From NCBI RefSeq assembly GCF_019649055.1, contig NW_026570250.1:682001-746000 (forward strand): a stretch of DNA of 64,000 nucleotides, in the 5' to 3' direction. Below the pieces are notes generated by a model. That model saw only the letters and a program-made list of their open reading frames with translations, was not told where the DNA came from and did no database searches. Below, one piece after another: positions 43,977 to 59,165 of this stretch (the stretch's first letter is position 1; each line of letters starts with the position of its first letter). Both the position numbers and the translations under genes were made by a program. Source of the stretch: Paramacrobiotus metropolitanus (Eukaryota > Tardigrada > Eutardigrada > Parachela > Macrobiotidae).

Positions 43977-45909
43977 TTACGCTTTTGAAGAGGACTTTTT
44001 CAAGGAAAATCCCGGACCAGAGAAGGCGGCAAACGGGTTAGCGGCGGCACGGTCCGACTCACTCACAGTGGGTTTCCGCAGGTTTCGCCTGAACACCAGT
44101 TTACCGGGCTTCCAATCATAATTCGGAATGCCTTTCTGAGCCAGAGTATTCACATCAATCCGCTTTTTAGTCAGTGGATCCTCCACGGGAAGAGGCTCTT
44201 CCTTCTGGGCTGCTTTTTTCTTATTACCCTTATTACCTCCCAAGCGTTGTCCGGAACCAGTAAACGCCGTGAACTTCTGCGCAGACGGTAACGCATCAGC
44301 ATCGATCATCATAGGCTCATCTTCCTGGGGAGCGGCTCGAGGAATTCGTTCTGGCTCCCGATATCCAACCGGGGCCGAAAATTCAACCTGTCATCAACAA
44401 TTATAACACAAATCAGTGAAAGCTTTCGAGTGATAAACGATAACTAGTGCGCAAACTGAAAATAAATACTGTTTCACAATTATTTTTTCACCGTGCGTGG
44501 TGAGCACTGCCACTGCCGAGCGCGCACCATGCGACACACACACAAACCGCAACAAAATTTTAAAAAAAGCGTCGAAAAAACAGTACATAAGCGCAGAAGT
44601 ACGCAGGTGGTGATAAGCGCGTGTTGGCCAGCTTGCGATCGCCATGATAGGATATGCATCTTTAAATAAATACGATAATCCATCTGGTTAATACGTAATT
44701 AAACTTGCTGCGTAGTAAGCTAACACGAGCTACGACTGCAAGAGGCCCATAATTACAGTCACGAGGATTGACTTTCAGTATTCAAAGAGTTTACTCTTCA
44801 AGCGCTTACGTCAGACATACAAAGGCAAAAGAAAAGGAAAAACAAAACCCCATAATCTTTCCATTCCAAGCTGAACAAATCTTCTAGATCCGAGGCAGAG
44901 ATTTTCGATAATTACTAATTTGCACGAAAATCGGACAATCCATGATCACACAAGCTGAATGGCACAACTGCCAAACGGGGCTGTTTTCTTGCAGGAAATG
45001 TAATGTTATTGCTCAGTAAAACTATTGAAACAGAAACTGCATACTTGTGCGTCTACAGACACTTCCATAAATAGCTTGTTATTTGCAAAACAATGTCAGT
45101 GTACCATTCATACCTGATTTAACCTTTCACTTCTACCACTGCAGCCATATAATCGACATTATTTTGTTCAGTTAAGCCGCAAAACTGAAGACAGTTAAAA
45201 AATAGCTAATGATTCATAATGCATACTTCTAATTACATGCATACTTCTTTTAAATTACGTGAATACTTCTAATTTTTAAATAAAATAAACAGCAGCAAAA
45301 TTATTTAAAATTCAGATTATTCTGGGATATAAACCCTGCCATTACCTGCATATCGCATTCGATAATGGAGACGGCACTGGCAGGTCGGGCTTCCTGCACC
45401 AGCAGCTCAAAGATCTTGGCGTTGTACTCAATGGCAATCACATCGCCCACCGTCAGACAGGCGAATCCGCGCAGCGCCCGCTCCAGCACGGCACGCGGAT
45501 CCGTAATGTCCAGGAAGTCGGTGGACTGCGGCTGGAATTTGGAATACGTGGCCACGGGCAGGGACACACTCTGCACCGACACAATATCGCCTTCGTCCAG
45601 CAGCAGATTGCGCATCATCCACGATGGAGCGTACACGAAACCCTCCTCGGCCACAAACTCCAGCACACCGCAGTGTGTGGCCCGATTGGCCGGACCGTTC
45701 TGCAGTTTGAAGAGCATGGGGAACTGCACGTTCATCCGTGATAACTGCTCCAGTGCGGACGGAGGCATGATGATCTTGCCGCCCTTCTCCACATCCGAAC
45801 GGTCTCCGTTAGGAAACATGATGGCGGAATAGATGCGGTATTCGCGACGGAATGTTCCGCCGGGGAACGGCTGGCCTAGGCCCCCGAAAAACTCCGCAAA
45901 CGGGAACAT
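43977..45909 (-). CDS. UFD1: Ubiquitin recognition factor in ER-associated degradation 1 (UFD1)
   Basis: Partner of NPL4 on the p97/VCP segregase, binding polyubiquitin and helping extract ERAD substrates. Two exons, 45346-45909 and 43977-44387, give 324 residues (human 307). The UT3 domain is nearly intact: [73 protein letters not shown]. The second exon continues [14 protein letters not shown], then [13 protein letters not shown] and [17 protein letters not shown], and ends [13 protein letters not shown], matching the p97/NPL4-binding tail. The intron is about 960 bp and the first exon starts at a clear ATG. No defects. Confidence 0.96.
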
Positions 45910-46782
45910 TTTTTGAAATGGGAATCGAAAAAGGGTCCCCGTGGGATTCTTTTGAAAATCCTACCCCAAGAAGAGTATGATCCAGTGACTTCCTGTTCAA
46001 AAAGGAGAAAAACCATAAAGAACCATTTACATGTTTCTTGAAGATGCTAATAATGCTACCACGAATACTTCACAGGCTTATCAACAGGTTCTGTTATCCA
46101 GAGCAGATGAGTGAAAACTAGGAAACACACTAAAGCGTAATCTGCGAGCTGCGTATACAAACATTACGAATTACGCATGCAAGTACCCGAATTAATTGTA
46201 AACAGTAAATCAGAGCTTTCGTCATCACTCACGTTCGTACAATTAACGCAAGTCACGGTTCCCTTATCCCTCCAAACGCTGCCAAACGAAACTGCCAACT
46301 TCCAAAAAAGTAACCCAATCCAAAAAGGAAAAATTAATCAAGCTACCAGAAAAAATTGTTATTAAAATCAGAAAACCTTATAACGTGAAAAGCTCATCGA
46401 TTCAAATTCCAAACCAGAACATTTTGTTACGACATCCATGTGAGGGATGACTGCGCAAAAAACAACCAAGCGAAGTGAACTGCACCCGAGGCGGCCGAGT
46501 TATCGCAAAGCATTTCTCTTACCGTTCGGCATTCCCGAATTTTTAGCCGAACCAACTCGCCAGAGTCCGGTCATAAACCGCTTTTCCATTTTTATGCATT
46601 ATTGTCAGAAACCGAATTTGCTTAAAACTATTTCTTTTCCGGTGTCTGTTTCTTTGCCATATCTACTTGTGGCTTTCACGGTCACCGCGAGCGGTGTGTT
46701 GTACAGTTTGTACTTGATGCCACTGACGGTGAGATATGGTCCGTCAGCTCGACGTTTCAGAATTTTATGACGGCATAATGTG
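45910..46782. other. Intergenic, 5' flank of UFD1 and 3' flank of the chitinase
   Basis: No supported gene. A plus-strand frame at 46447-46770 has no domain and is probably chance. Confidence 0.35.
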
Positions 46783-49700
46783 TTACGCCAAAATTGTTCT
46801 GTAATTGATACAACCACTACATTTACAAAAATCGTGCCCAGCTCCGCAATAGCCATAAGGACTACAACAATAAGCGTTTGGACTATAAGGATCACAAACT
46901 GCTTCCGATCCATTAATTTGTGGCGCATTTGGCCCGCATTTGCCGGCAAGGTCCGGCGAGTCGTCCCACGTCCACCACTGTTTCCCTAATATCTTTTTCT
47001 CTTTAAACCGGAAATCTGGCTTTTCTCGAAAATTTACACAACTTGGACAGTTGCATGCATCCGGTTGGTTGCCACAAATTCCCACAGCGGAGCAACAGTA
47101 TCCCAACGGGTCATCTGGATTACAAATGGGTATAATACTGCCATTTAACAACGGTGCACCGTATCCACACCGACCCCGCAACTCGGGTGAACTTTGATCC
47201 ATTGTAAACCAGAGGACTTCCTTCGTCGTCGGTTTAACCGACTTCTCCAAAATTTTCTCGGGAAACCTGGCATAGTTGGTACATTCAGGACAATCACAGA
47301 ACGCCGGTCCCGATCCGCAAAATCCCCATCGTCCGCAACAGGCATAATTGTCATCCCCCGGATCGCACACGGGATAATAACCGTTGATCAACGGCGCGGT
47401 TGGACCACACATTCCCGATTTTGCTGGTGTTTCGGTTGACCACCAGCGCGGTTCATAACAAAAGTAATTAGGAATCTCGAGCGGTTTATCTGATAATCGT
47501 GGAGCACAAATATCCCCATGGGTCACCGTTTGCAGCATTGTTAAATCACTGTCATCCTGATCGATAGCCCATATCATGACGCCACCAAGGCGCTTTTTGA
47601 TGGCGTATTCCACTTTCTTTTCTAAGCTCTCCGTGGACTCATAACCAAGGTATTTACGAGAATTTGCGTTCCATGCGTAAGACGCCTCCGCTTTACTGTT
47701 ATATCCGGGCATAAATCCTTTATCCAAATAGCTCTTCTTAATAGTGTAAAAGGGCACATCTGCGCCTTCCGGGCCAGTGGAGGTTCTCCACATAGGGTCA
47801 CCTTTATTGACAGGTTTATCCATAACATTACTCCATGTGCGTCCATAGAACGGAACACCCAGTGCAATTTTCTTAGGATCTTTAATGGCGCACATATAAT
47901 ACTCCATCGTCCAGTGGACATTTAATTTCCGAGAATAAGCCGGAATATGAGACGCGGCAAAAAACAACGGCGCAGGAGGCCCTGTGGCGTTCGACCATGG
48001 GCCGTAGTAATCATAAGTCATCACATTTACCCAGTCGACGGTATCACCTTCCAAGAGATTTTTTAAATCGTAGCCTTTACGGAGATCTTCCGAACCGGCA
48101 GCACCTGGCAAAAATGACACCCATGACGTCTACAGTAAAATAGTGTGTAGACAAGTGTACAAATACTTCTACTGTATTTGTTTTCTATGCCGCTTTACGG
48201 TTAATTTACACGGTACGATTGACGAAGTATAAAAGAGCCGCCCATCTGTTATATATTATGATCATTCTCTGCAAATATTTGATACGGCCGTACTACGATT
48301 AACATTTCAAAAATCACAAGAAACAATTAAATATTTAAATACTCATACTTTGTACTCGTATTTCAATAAGTATTTTCACCGTGTATGCAACGTCTGAGAA
48401 AGACGACTTAAGAGATTTCTTTCCACTCCGGAAATCAAAATTTTAAAATACCGATGCATATCGATAGTAGATAAGTGTAGCATAAGACTACGGTTTAAGA
48501 AATTGTTATGTAACAGCGGTCAATCGCTGAGCGTGACATTTCATTGATTCAGTAATTCTGGATCTCCTCAAAGTCTGCAAAACCGGCATTTACCAGATTA
48601 AAGTTGAAAAAAACTGATGACATGTTTACCTGCAAAGGTCAATAACAGCCGGGTTCTGTTGGCTGCTGACCTCCAAGAGTCGAGCTTTTTCCTTAACCGC
48701 CGCATAAACTTAACATACAGCGCCTTGTCGTCCGGTTTCGCTCCCGGATGCTCCCAATCGATATCCACTCCGTCCAGATTGAACTGCTCAATAAGGCTTT
48801 TCAGATTTAAGGTGAAGTTGTTGAATGCTTTGTCTAGGCGCACAATATCGTCGAAAAATTCCGCCTTTCCATAACCCCCAACCGATATAAGCACCTTGGG
48901 ATTCGGGCTGTTTCCACGCATTTTCATGAGATTCCGCAGGCGCAAGGTTGAATTGTCTGCTATCCAGAGTGTCCCGTTTGGACCCATATCCGGAAATGCG
49001 TAGTTCACATGGGTTAAGGACGACAGCATTTCCTTTGTCACTTCTTTGGCACCCCACGATGTGTAATAGCCCACAACCCGCAAATTACATCGTTCGACCG
49101 ATGTTCGATTAGAATAGCTGACCAGAAATTGGCGCGTTTTAGTTATTAATGCATCGGTGTCCGACAGCCCCAGGGCAAGATCGTTTACTGCCAACTGTAA
49201 ATCTTGTAACGTTGTCTTTCCCGATATTAACATTGATTTTAGTGTCCGGAAATATTCTTCGCTTTCATACAAATTTTGCAGGTCGAAATTACCCCAAAAT
49301 GTCTCGTTAAAGATGCTCCAAAATTCCGAACTTGTCGGCTCTGATCGATTCGTGTTCGGGCTGCAGGAATCGTTATTCGCCGCGGAGGAAACGGTTACGT
49401 TAATGGTCAGTTGGGGACTGATAAAGTATGTGACCGTTGACGAATAACCAGCTGCAAAAAACATTTTGTGAGAAATTTACGATATATATGTTGAGTATGA
49501 AAATACTTCAACGTGCGAGACGACAAGTGTCTCGCTTTTGCCTTACGGGTAGATGTTGGCGCTGCAACGTTCGGTTGTGTAATGGATCTGGATCCAGGAA
49601 ATGCGGTGTTAGTGTAGTTCTTCATTGGAAGGCTCGTCGTAAACTTAGAGGAAATCTTCGAAAAGTGGTCATCAGCTATGCGGGATAATTGTGCTGCATG

Positions 49701-49910
49701 TGATAATACTGTAGATAAAAACTCCAGACTCGTGTTCCCCTCAGGGAATTTCTGACTCTGTGCCGGATCCAGTGAATCAGATATCGGTTCGGAACCGGGT
49801 CCCAAAAAGTTTCTGTTGCTTGTATCAATAATGCCGGCATATGCTACACAAAACAATGCAACTCCACCATAAAACAAAACATGGAAAACAGATTGTCGTA
49901 CCCGAATCAT
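46783..49910 (-). CDS. Secreted GH18 chitinase with three hevein-like chitin-binding modules
   Basis: Exons 49547-49910, 48630-49451 and 46783-48104 join in frame to 835 residues. The start chosen is the ATG before a signal peptide (MIRVRQSVFHVLFYGGVALF, then CVAYA). A Ser/Thr/Asn-rich, N-glycosylatable extension of about 220 residues precedes the GH18 barrel. The barrel starts LRVVGYYTSWG and has KVLISVGGYG, the catalytic DGVDIDWE (near residue 350), VNVMTYDYYGPW, ALGVPFYGRTW and GGVMIWAIDQDD. Three tandem Cys-rich modules follow (about residues 630-830), each of the form CGPxAPLINGxxPVCDPxxxxYCCSxxGxCG, resembling ChtBD1/hevein domains. The catalytic Glu is present, so activity is expected, on cuticular or dietary chitin. 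A TATA-like box lies at 50123-50132. Confidence 0.92.
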
Positions 49911-50122
49911 TTCGGTAGCTGCTTTTACTTTGATTCGCCTATTAAGCAACCTCCAACATCGATGCTTGCGCAACGGCTTCCGCCAGCTGACTGGAATTTT
50001 GGGGCAAAATGCAAATTAAATCAACGGAATTCGACAACCATTCTACAATTTGTAAAATAAAACTGCATCCAGTGACTGTTCAGTTTCTAAACTGATGCGA
50101 ATAATAGCCGGATGTAATTCAT

Positions 50123-50132
50123 CTATTTATAG
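50123..50132 (-). promoter_or_regulatory. TATA-like box of the chitinase gene
   Basis: On the minus strand this reads CTATAAATAG, about 213 nt upstream of the chitinase ATG. It is a good consensus match, but no transcription start is known. Confidence 0.4.
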
Positions 50133-50808
50133 ACACAAAAAACCCCAGCGTAATCCCTAGAACTATCTCGAACCATAAACTGACAATGTCTGACCGGATA
50201 TGCGGGAGTGTCTGCCTTTCTGGGATGACTGGTACGACATTAACGCACCGTCGCAATTAACCGCATGAAACTGCAATAACCATGTCTTTTATTCAGGCCA
50301 CTTTTACTTTCTGATGATCGCACGAGAATAATGGCAGTAAATCAAGCGCATGGTGGGGTTACATCATTTTTTTCACGATTAATATGGATTGTGAGCTGCA
50401 AATTTGCGCTTAGCCGCGGGATATGCCGTTCATTTTGTGAACATAGTAGCAGAATATTTCTGCGAACATGTAATTAAAATATCGCGATCTACTGTCTGAC
50501 AAGGTCTGTCACAGCTATTTACATTTAACTACCGAGATCTGTCACATAAGCACGTGGGGCCGGATCCGGATTTCTGCAACATTTTCTGTTACGTTAATAA
50601 AAAGTTTTGCGATGGATCACCGGGTGCTCCATCCATAAGACTGACCTCCATCCCCATCCACTTTTTCCCGAATGCCAAGTACTGAACGGCTCGGACATAC
50701 AGAACGATTTTTCGAATAAAAATTGAATCAATGTACGAAAAATAAAATAAATAATGTCGAAAATAAATTTAATTCAAAACATTTATTAAAATGTTTTCAC
50801 TTCTATAG

Positions 50809-50837
50809 GTAGATGAAAAGGATATCTTTTCATCTAC
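50809..50837. repeat. Perfect 12-bp hairpin, 5-nt loop
   Basis: GTAGATGAAAAG and its exact reverse complement are separated by GATAT, about 440 bp upstream of the alpha-tubulin start codon. It could be a palindromic regulatory site; nothing else supports that. Confidence 0.7.
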
Positions 50838-51279
50838 CAGTGTAAGATCTTACACAGTACAGTACACTGACGAGTCGACGAGTGAGTACAGCAAGTAATT
50901 TTTGCCAGAAACTGGAGAACTGAGATTGTCTGCACCACAAGAAAGGGAACTACAGTGCCACTTGGAATTGGAAGCCAGCGCCTGCTCATGGAAATACCAA
51001 TATCAAACGCCTTGTGATTGGTGGATACCCGGTTAGTCATCACCGCTAAAAGCAGTTGGCAACGCCCTTGACCTTCTTCAAGCGTTATTGATTATTCCAG
51101 CGCGCCGACATAACGGCAGAGTTTGCGCGATCAGAGTTCAGACGTTATTTTTTCGTGCTGCAACCAAGTTCTCGAGCGCCAGCGAACAATTACCGTTTCT
51201 GACCTTTTAATTCCACGGCAAAATAGTTTTATCCACTTCCTGCTTATTTTCCTGAAAGTTATCACTCTATACCGGAACC

Positions 51280-53921
<2,642 letters not shown>

Positions 53922-55057
53922 ATTACAGTACGGAATTTAGCATTCTCCGATTCGCTCGTCATTCTTTTTCTCGGTTTATCTAGCCATTTTTTGGTCCTAC
54001 AGTTTTGCTGTAATCTCGCAAATCATTTCCACCTAAATCTCAGTTTGTATGTAGTAATATGTTCCTGGCTTTGTCTTCCCGTCGTTAGCGTGCTTTATGT
54101 TCGTCCTTTAGAATTCGAAATTATTTTGTGGACGTGTTGGTTTTGTACCGTACGAAATTAAGTTTTGGATGTATACAAATTTGGTGCTATGTACCGGGCC
54201 AAATCCCTTAGAGTGCAACTAAAATTTCGGACTGGTACCTAATATTGTATTAAATTTTAAAATTACCAGTGGATATCGTGACCGGTATTCGGAAGATTTA
54301 CACAGCTGCAAAGAGATAGTGCTAACTAAACTCTTATTTTTTTGTGATCATGTGCTGGTCGCCATTTGTTTGGCAAGGCCCGTCAGAGTGATTTATAACT
54401 GCCCAAATTGACGATCCAGCACAAACGGAAGCGTGCACATTATACGTTAGTTTAAATACTGTAGAGAGTCTACATGAAAGGTGGTGTTTGGATGCATACA
54501 AATGTTTCCATTTACCAATCGGAAGCTACGTACTGCTTCACCCGACAACTCTTTGAAAGCGATACGTATGAAGTATGAGCTATGAATCATAAAAATTTCG
54601 ATGATAATATAAATCTTCCAGATACTATACCGGTGTTCATTGATCATATAATATCGTACGTTGTATCTGTACCACAAAGGTTACTTGACCTCCATAGTCG
54701 ATATTGTTCAAAAATGCACCATTTCCCATAAATTTTTATTTGCTACTGGTCCGTCACTTACTGGCACGACGCTTATATATCTGTACCTCTTCCTGACAAG
54801 TGACATCAGCGATGCTTTCAGATAAATATTTAGCGATGATAACGTACCTATCAGTTTATGTAAGTTGTTGTCTCCCGTCCATGCTTATTCAGTCTTGCAG
54901 TTGCAACGCATTTATTGCTCCTGTTTACAAATCATCACAAGAAAGCTAGCTGGTAGCTGCATATTTTGCCGCACAAGATATTTCATTTTTGTTGATCTTG
55001 TTTTAGTTTAATTGAATACCTTTACTCGGTGACCGGAAGGGTCAAAGAAGCGACAAC
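53922..55057. other. Alpha-tubulin 3' region and SLC34 upstream region
   Basis: No gene. T-rich 3' UTR-like sequence runs on from the tubulin stop. Confidence 0.4.
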
Positions 55058-58000
55058 ATGCCTGACCATGATAATCCCGGCTTCGTGGCGGATGATGCCA
55101 TTCCTCCACACACTGATCTTGAATCGCACAAAAGGGAGCGTCCACCAGCGAGTCGAACAGCCAGTGGAGAATCCGCGCGTGTCCGCATCTCTGACACTTT
55201 GCAGCATACGTACACGCGATCAGAATCCTACGAAATGGAGTCCTACCCGGGTGACACTCACACTAATTGTAAGCCGCACAGCCGGATGTCCCAGTCCACT
55301 GTAGCAGCCAATGCTGCGGAGGAGTGCGTGGTCAGTGAAGTGGCGAAGGATCCGTGGGACATACCTGAACTGAAAGACAATGGCCCATTATGGTCAGGTA
55401 AATAAGCGAACGGTAATAGCATAGCGCTCGTAAGTGCGTAACTGACGTGATAAGAACCGATATAAATATGGGCGCAAATGTATTCGGCGGATCTTGGTGA
55501 TTACATGAGCGGTATGGCATAACTACTGCCATATTCTGAAAAGGTGTGATAACATTGTGTGCGTTGTGAATGGTATTACGTTTTGATTTCTTGTTATTGT
55601 TGCCGATGTAACGCACATTTTCTTATGCAAAACAGTTTTCTTCTGGAAAAATACATATTTAAGGTTTTGCTTAAAGCATATACATTATTGACAAAACCCT
55701 TATCAAATAAGAGTTAATAGAATTTAATAATAAAATAAATAGTTAATAACTTTATTAGCACCTATTTGGAACTGTAATCTGTACTCTATGAATATAAAAG
55801 AACATTATTGTATCGCCGTGTTCATTCTTCAGCTCATTCTAATCACATATTATTTCTGCAGAGCTTTCCGGTTCACAAAAGGTTGTACATGTCATAGCAG
55901 GATTTGCGAAAATAATTGGTGTACTCGTTCTTCTGTACATTTTCATCATCTCCCTTGATCTGCTCAGTTCGTCTTTTCGTCTCATTGGAGGTACAGACCG
56001 TAGAGTGATATGCTTTTTACGTGCTACATGAGCTACAATCTTGATTACCTGGATACGGTTACGTTCTGTATTTGGCGCAGGTCGAGTGGCCGGTCGCACA
56101 TTCCAGGAGAGCAAACTGTTATCCAATCCGGTGGTCGGTCTCATGATCGGTGTCCTGGTCACGGTGGTGGTGCAGAGCTCATCCACCAGCACGTCCATCA
56201 CGATCGCCATGGTGGCATCCGGTATGCTCGATGTCCAGCGGGCAGTCTTCATTATTATGGGTATGTATAAATAATTGCGACTTGCCAGTGGCTACATGGA
56301 ACGATCTAATTTACATCTGCATTTTTTTCTGTTTTCTTCTTTGATAAGAAAATTAGAAAGTCATATCAGCTCCGCTCCAGGTTTTGCGTAAAATAATTAA
56401 CGAATTTGACTGGCCAATGCATCGTTTCAAAATTGTACTTTGTATATTATACTGTTATCGTGTACATAAAGTATGCCTAATCGCTTTACCGGTGCAGTGT
56501 AAATATTTGTCGCGTTTTGTTTGTACGTATTTATGAGGGTTACCGCGAAATTCTTATGACATGTTTGTATAAACTGTTGATTAGAATGCTTTGATTTTTG
56601 TATTTTTGTGTGGTATTACGAATTTTAAAGCTGTACCTTGCAGGCGCAAATGTCGGAACCACCATTACAAATACGCTTGTCTCCTTGGCACAATCTGCGG
56701 ATCGAGATCAGTTTCGGCGGGCGTTCGCCGGCGCGACAATTCACGATATGTTCAACTGGTTAACCGTCGCCGTACTGCTGCCCTTGGAAGCAGCAACAGG
56801 TGTGTAGTGGAATTGAATCTCACCTGCATTAACATAGATATTCAACAAATTACGAAAGCTTCCGTGAGTTTCGAGTGTCGATCAAGCGGCACTACGACGA
56901 CATGGTGATCGGTTTTTTCAGGCTATCTTGTCCACTTGACTGGCGCGATTCTCTACAGCTGGGATCCACAGCGCAACGCTGGGAATAATGTTGAACTATT
57001 AACCGCCATCACCAAGCCTCTGACCCATTTATTTATTCAAGTGGGTACATTTTTACACTGGATTTTTGGCCATCATGAAACTTAGCATATAGCCAGATGA
57101 AAAATAGTGTAGTTTTACCTACCCAGTAGGTATACAGAGCCTTGCAAATGTATTGACTCTAATTTGGGCCACCAGGCTAAGGCGCTTTGCCTTCCGCATC
57201 AGTACGGGATTTTATTTCGACAAAAGTTTTGGAATACTTTAATCGTGAATATATTACTAGCAAAAGCGTATTGCAGAGATTAATTTAATGTCTTACAGTA
57301 CTGAGGTATAAGTAAATCTGCCGACTGCCGTATTGGCGTATGTGATGGCGAAATTAAAATTAATTTAATGAAGTACTTCTACTCGAATTTTACGATGCAA
57401 TTCGTAGAGGACAAAATAAATTAAGTTTCCTTTGATTATTTTCAGTTGAACAGCAAGGTGATCGAGGATATTGCAAAAAACGATCCCAATGCCTTCAACA
57501 AAAGCATGATTAAGGAGACATGCAGTACAAGAGCCAATCCGAATCAGACATGTACGTCTCATACCAGAAATCTATGTAATGCTGATGGTTCTTGTGCTGC
57601 ACTGTATCTGACGGTGAAGGGACACTAGAAATTTAAAAAAGAACCGACGTTACGTAAGAAATAATGTTTTAGGTAATTTCTTGTTCTACAATACCGGAAT
57701 GGGGGAAGTGAACACCGGCATTATTCTCCTGATCATCTCACTGGCGTTTCTCTGTGTTTCCCTCATTGGAATTGTTAAGATACTCAACTCAGTTCTCAGA
57801 GGCACCATGGCGAAGGCACTCCGAAAAGCCCTAAACACCGATTTCCCTGGTCGTTTGGCATTCCTGACGGGATACGTGGCTATGCTGATTGGGGCGGGCG
57901 TGACCTTTCTCATTCAGTCCAGTTCGGTCTTCACCAGCGCTCTGACACCGCTTGTGGGACTGGGCGTGGTATCCATTGATCGGATGTATCCTCTGACGCT

Positions 58001-58851
58001 AGGATCGAATATCGGAACTACGGGGACTGGACTGCTGGCCGCTATGGCGTCGGAACCCAGTTCCCTTAAACCGGTAATTACATGGAATGCAACACGGAAA
58101 TAAAGTAGCGATATGCATATTGTTATTGTACAGTAATTTACTTACATTGTTAAATTCAGCAAACAATATTGCCACCATAATAAACTCAAAATTAACACTT
58201 TTTTAATTGTTCTGGCTAAAGCGATAAATAATTGTGACATTAAATTCGGTAAAATTGTAAATTCCTTACCTAGCGGTATCAGGGGTTCCTACATAATGTA
58301 TATGTGTTCCCACATGTTGAGCGCATTAATTCTCCTGATTTCAAGCTGTCATAGTACTAAAGAGCAATATTCATTTGACTTCTGCAATTATGTAGGCGCT
58401 ACAAGTAGCACTGTGCCACTTGTTCTTCAATGTAACTGGTATACTTATCTGGTATCCGGTTCCCTTCATGCGCAGCTTGCCGGTGGAACTGTCCAAAATG
58501 CTGGGCAATGTTACGGCGCATTATCGATGGTTCGCCATTATGTACATTATCCTTGTCTTTCTTATAATTCCCGCTGCTATTATTGGTTTAACATTGGGTG
58601 GTCCAGAAGTTCTAATGGGAGTAGGAATACCTTTAGTGACCTTGCTGGCCTTTATAATTCTTGTCAACGTACTCCAAAAGAAATATCCCAGTGTTTTACC
58701 AAGAAAACTGCGTACATGGAATTTCTTGCCGCACTGGATGCACAGCTTGGAACCGTATGATACTTGCGTGAAAAGTTTATTTAGATGTCGAATCTGTTGC
58801 GGATCTCCAAAAATCGACGCTTATGGTGATGATAACACCAAGGCTGCGTGA
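55058..58851 (+). CDS. SLC34: SLC34-type sodium-dependent phosphate cotransporter
   Basis: Type II Na+/Pi cotransporter of the plasma membrane. Exons 55058-55397, 55862-55990, 56081-56260, 56644-56799, 56922-57040, 57446-57587, 57673-58073 and 58396-58851 sum to 640 residues. After a polar N-terminus come the family's inverted repeats, each with its QSSS signature: QSSSTSTS (exon 3) and QSSSVFTS (exon 7). Also seen are [31 protein letters not shown], a Cys-containing extracellular loop (exon 6, sequons and paired Cys), [14 protein letters not shown] and [14 protein letters not shown]. The C-terminus is [18 protein letters not shown] with a short Cys-rich tail. The donor ending exon 6 (GATG|GTTCTT) was picked because it restores phase and is not certain. 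It converges with the mannosidase gene. Confidence 0.93.
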
Positions 58852-59165
58852 TTACTTGAACGGTCGCCGTTATGTACATATTTCTGTAACTCTTGGTCAT
58901 TGTCTAGAACAGTAATGTTTTTGTTTCGAACCTTTCGTGCTGAAAGATTTGACATTTTGGTAAAGTCAAAAACACATACATAAAAACACGAAAATAATTG
59001 TAAACCGATTGTTCTCTGCGCCAAGAACTGCACCGGCATCGCGCCCTTTAGCGAATGTCTGCCGTTTTGCAAGATTTAATAAAATTATTATCACATAGCG
59101 GAGTAAAAATAGAAATTTAAAAAAAAGTTAACAAACACACAAACTGCAATAAAACTACGATCAAC
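58852..59165. other. Convergent 3' ends of SLC34 and the mannosidase
   Basis: AATAAA at 59078-59083 is a candidate SLC34 polyA signal. The two stop codons are only about 314 bp apart, so the 3' UTRs may overlap. Confidence 0.45.

Larger units (their letters stand above)
49911..51279. other. Divergent promoter region, chitinase and alpha-tubulin
   Basis: No gene. It contains the TATA-like box at 50123-50132 and a perfect hairpin at 50809-50837: GTAGATGAAAAG, loop GATAT, CTTTTCATCTAC. Confidence 0.4.
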
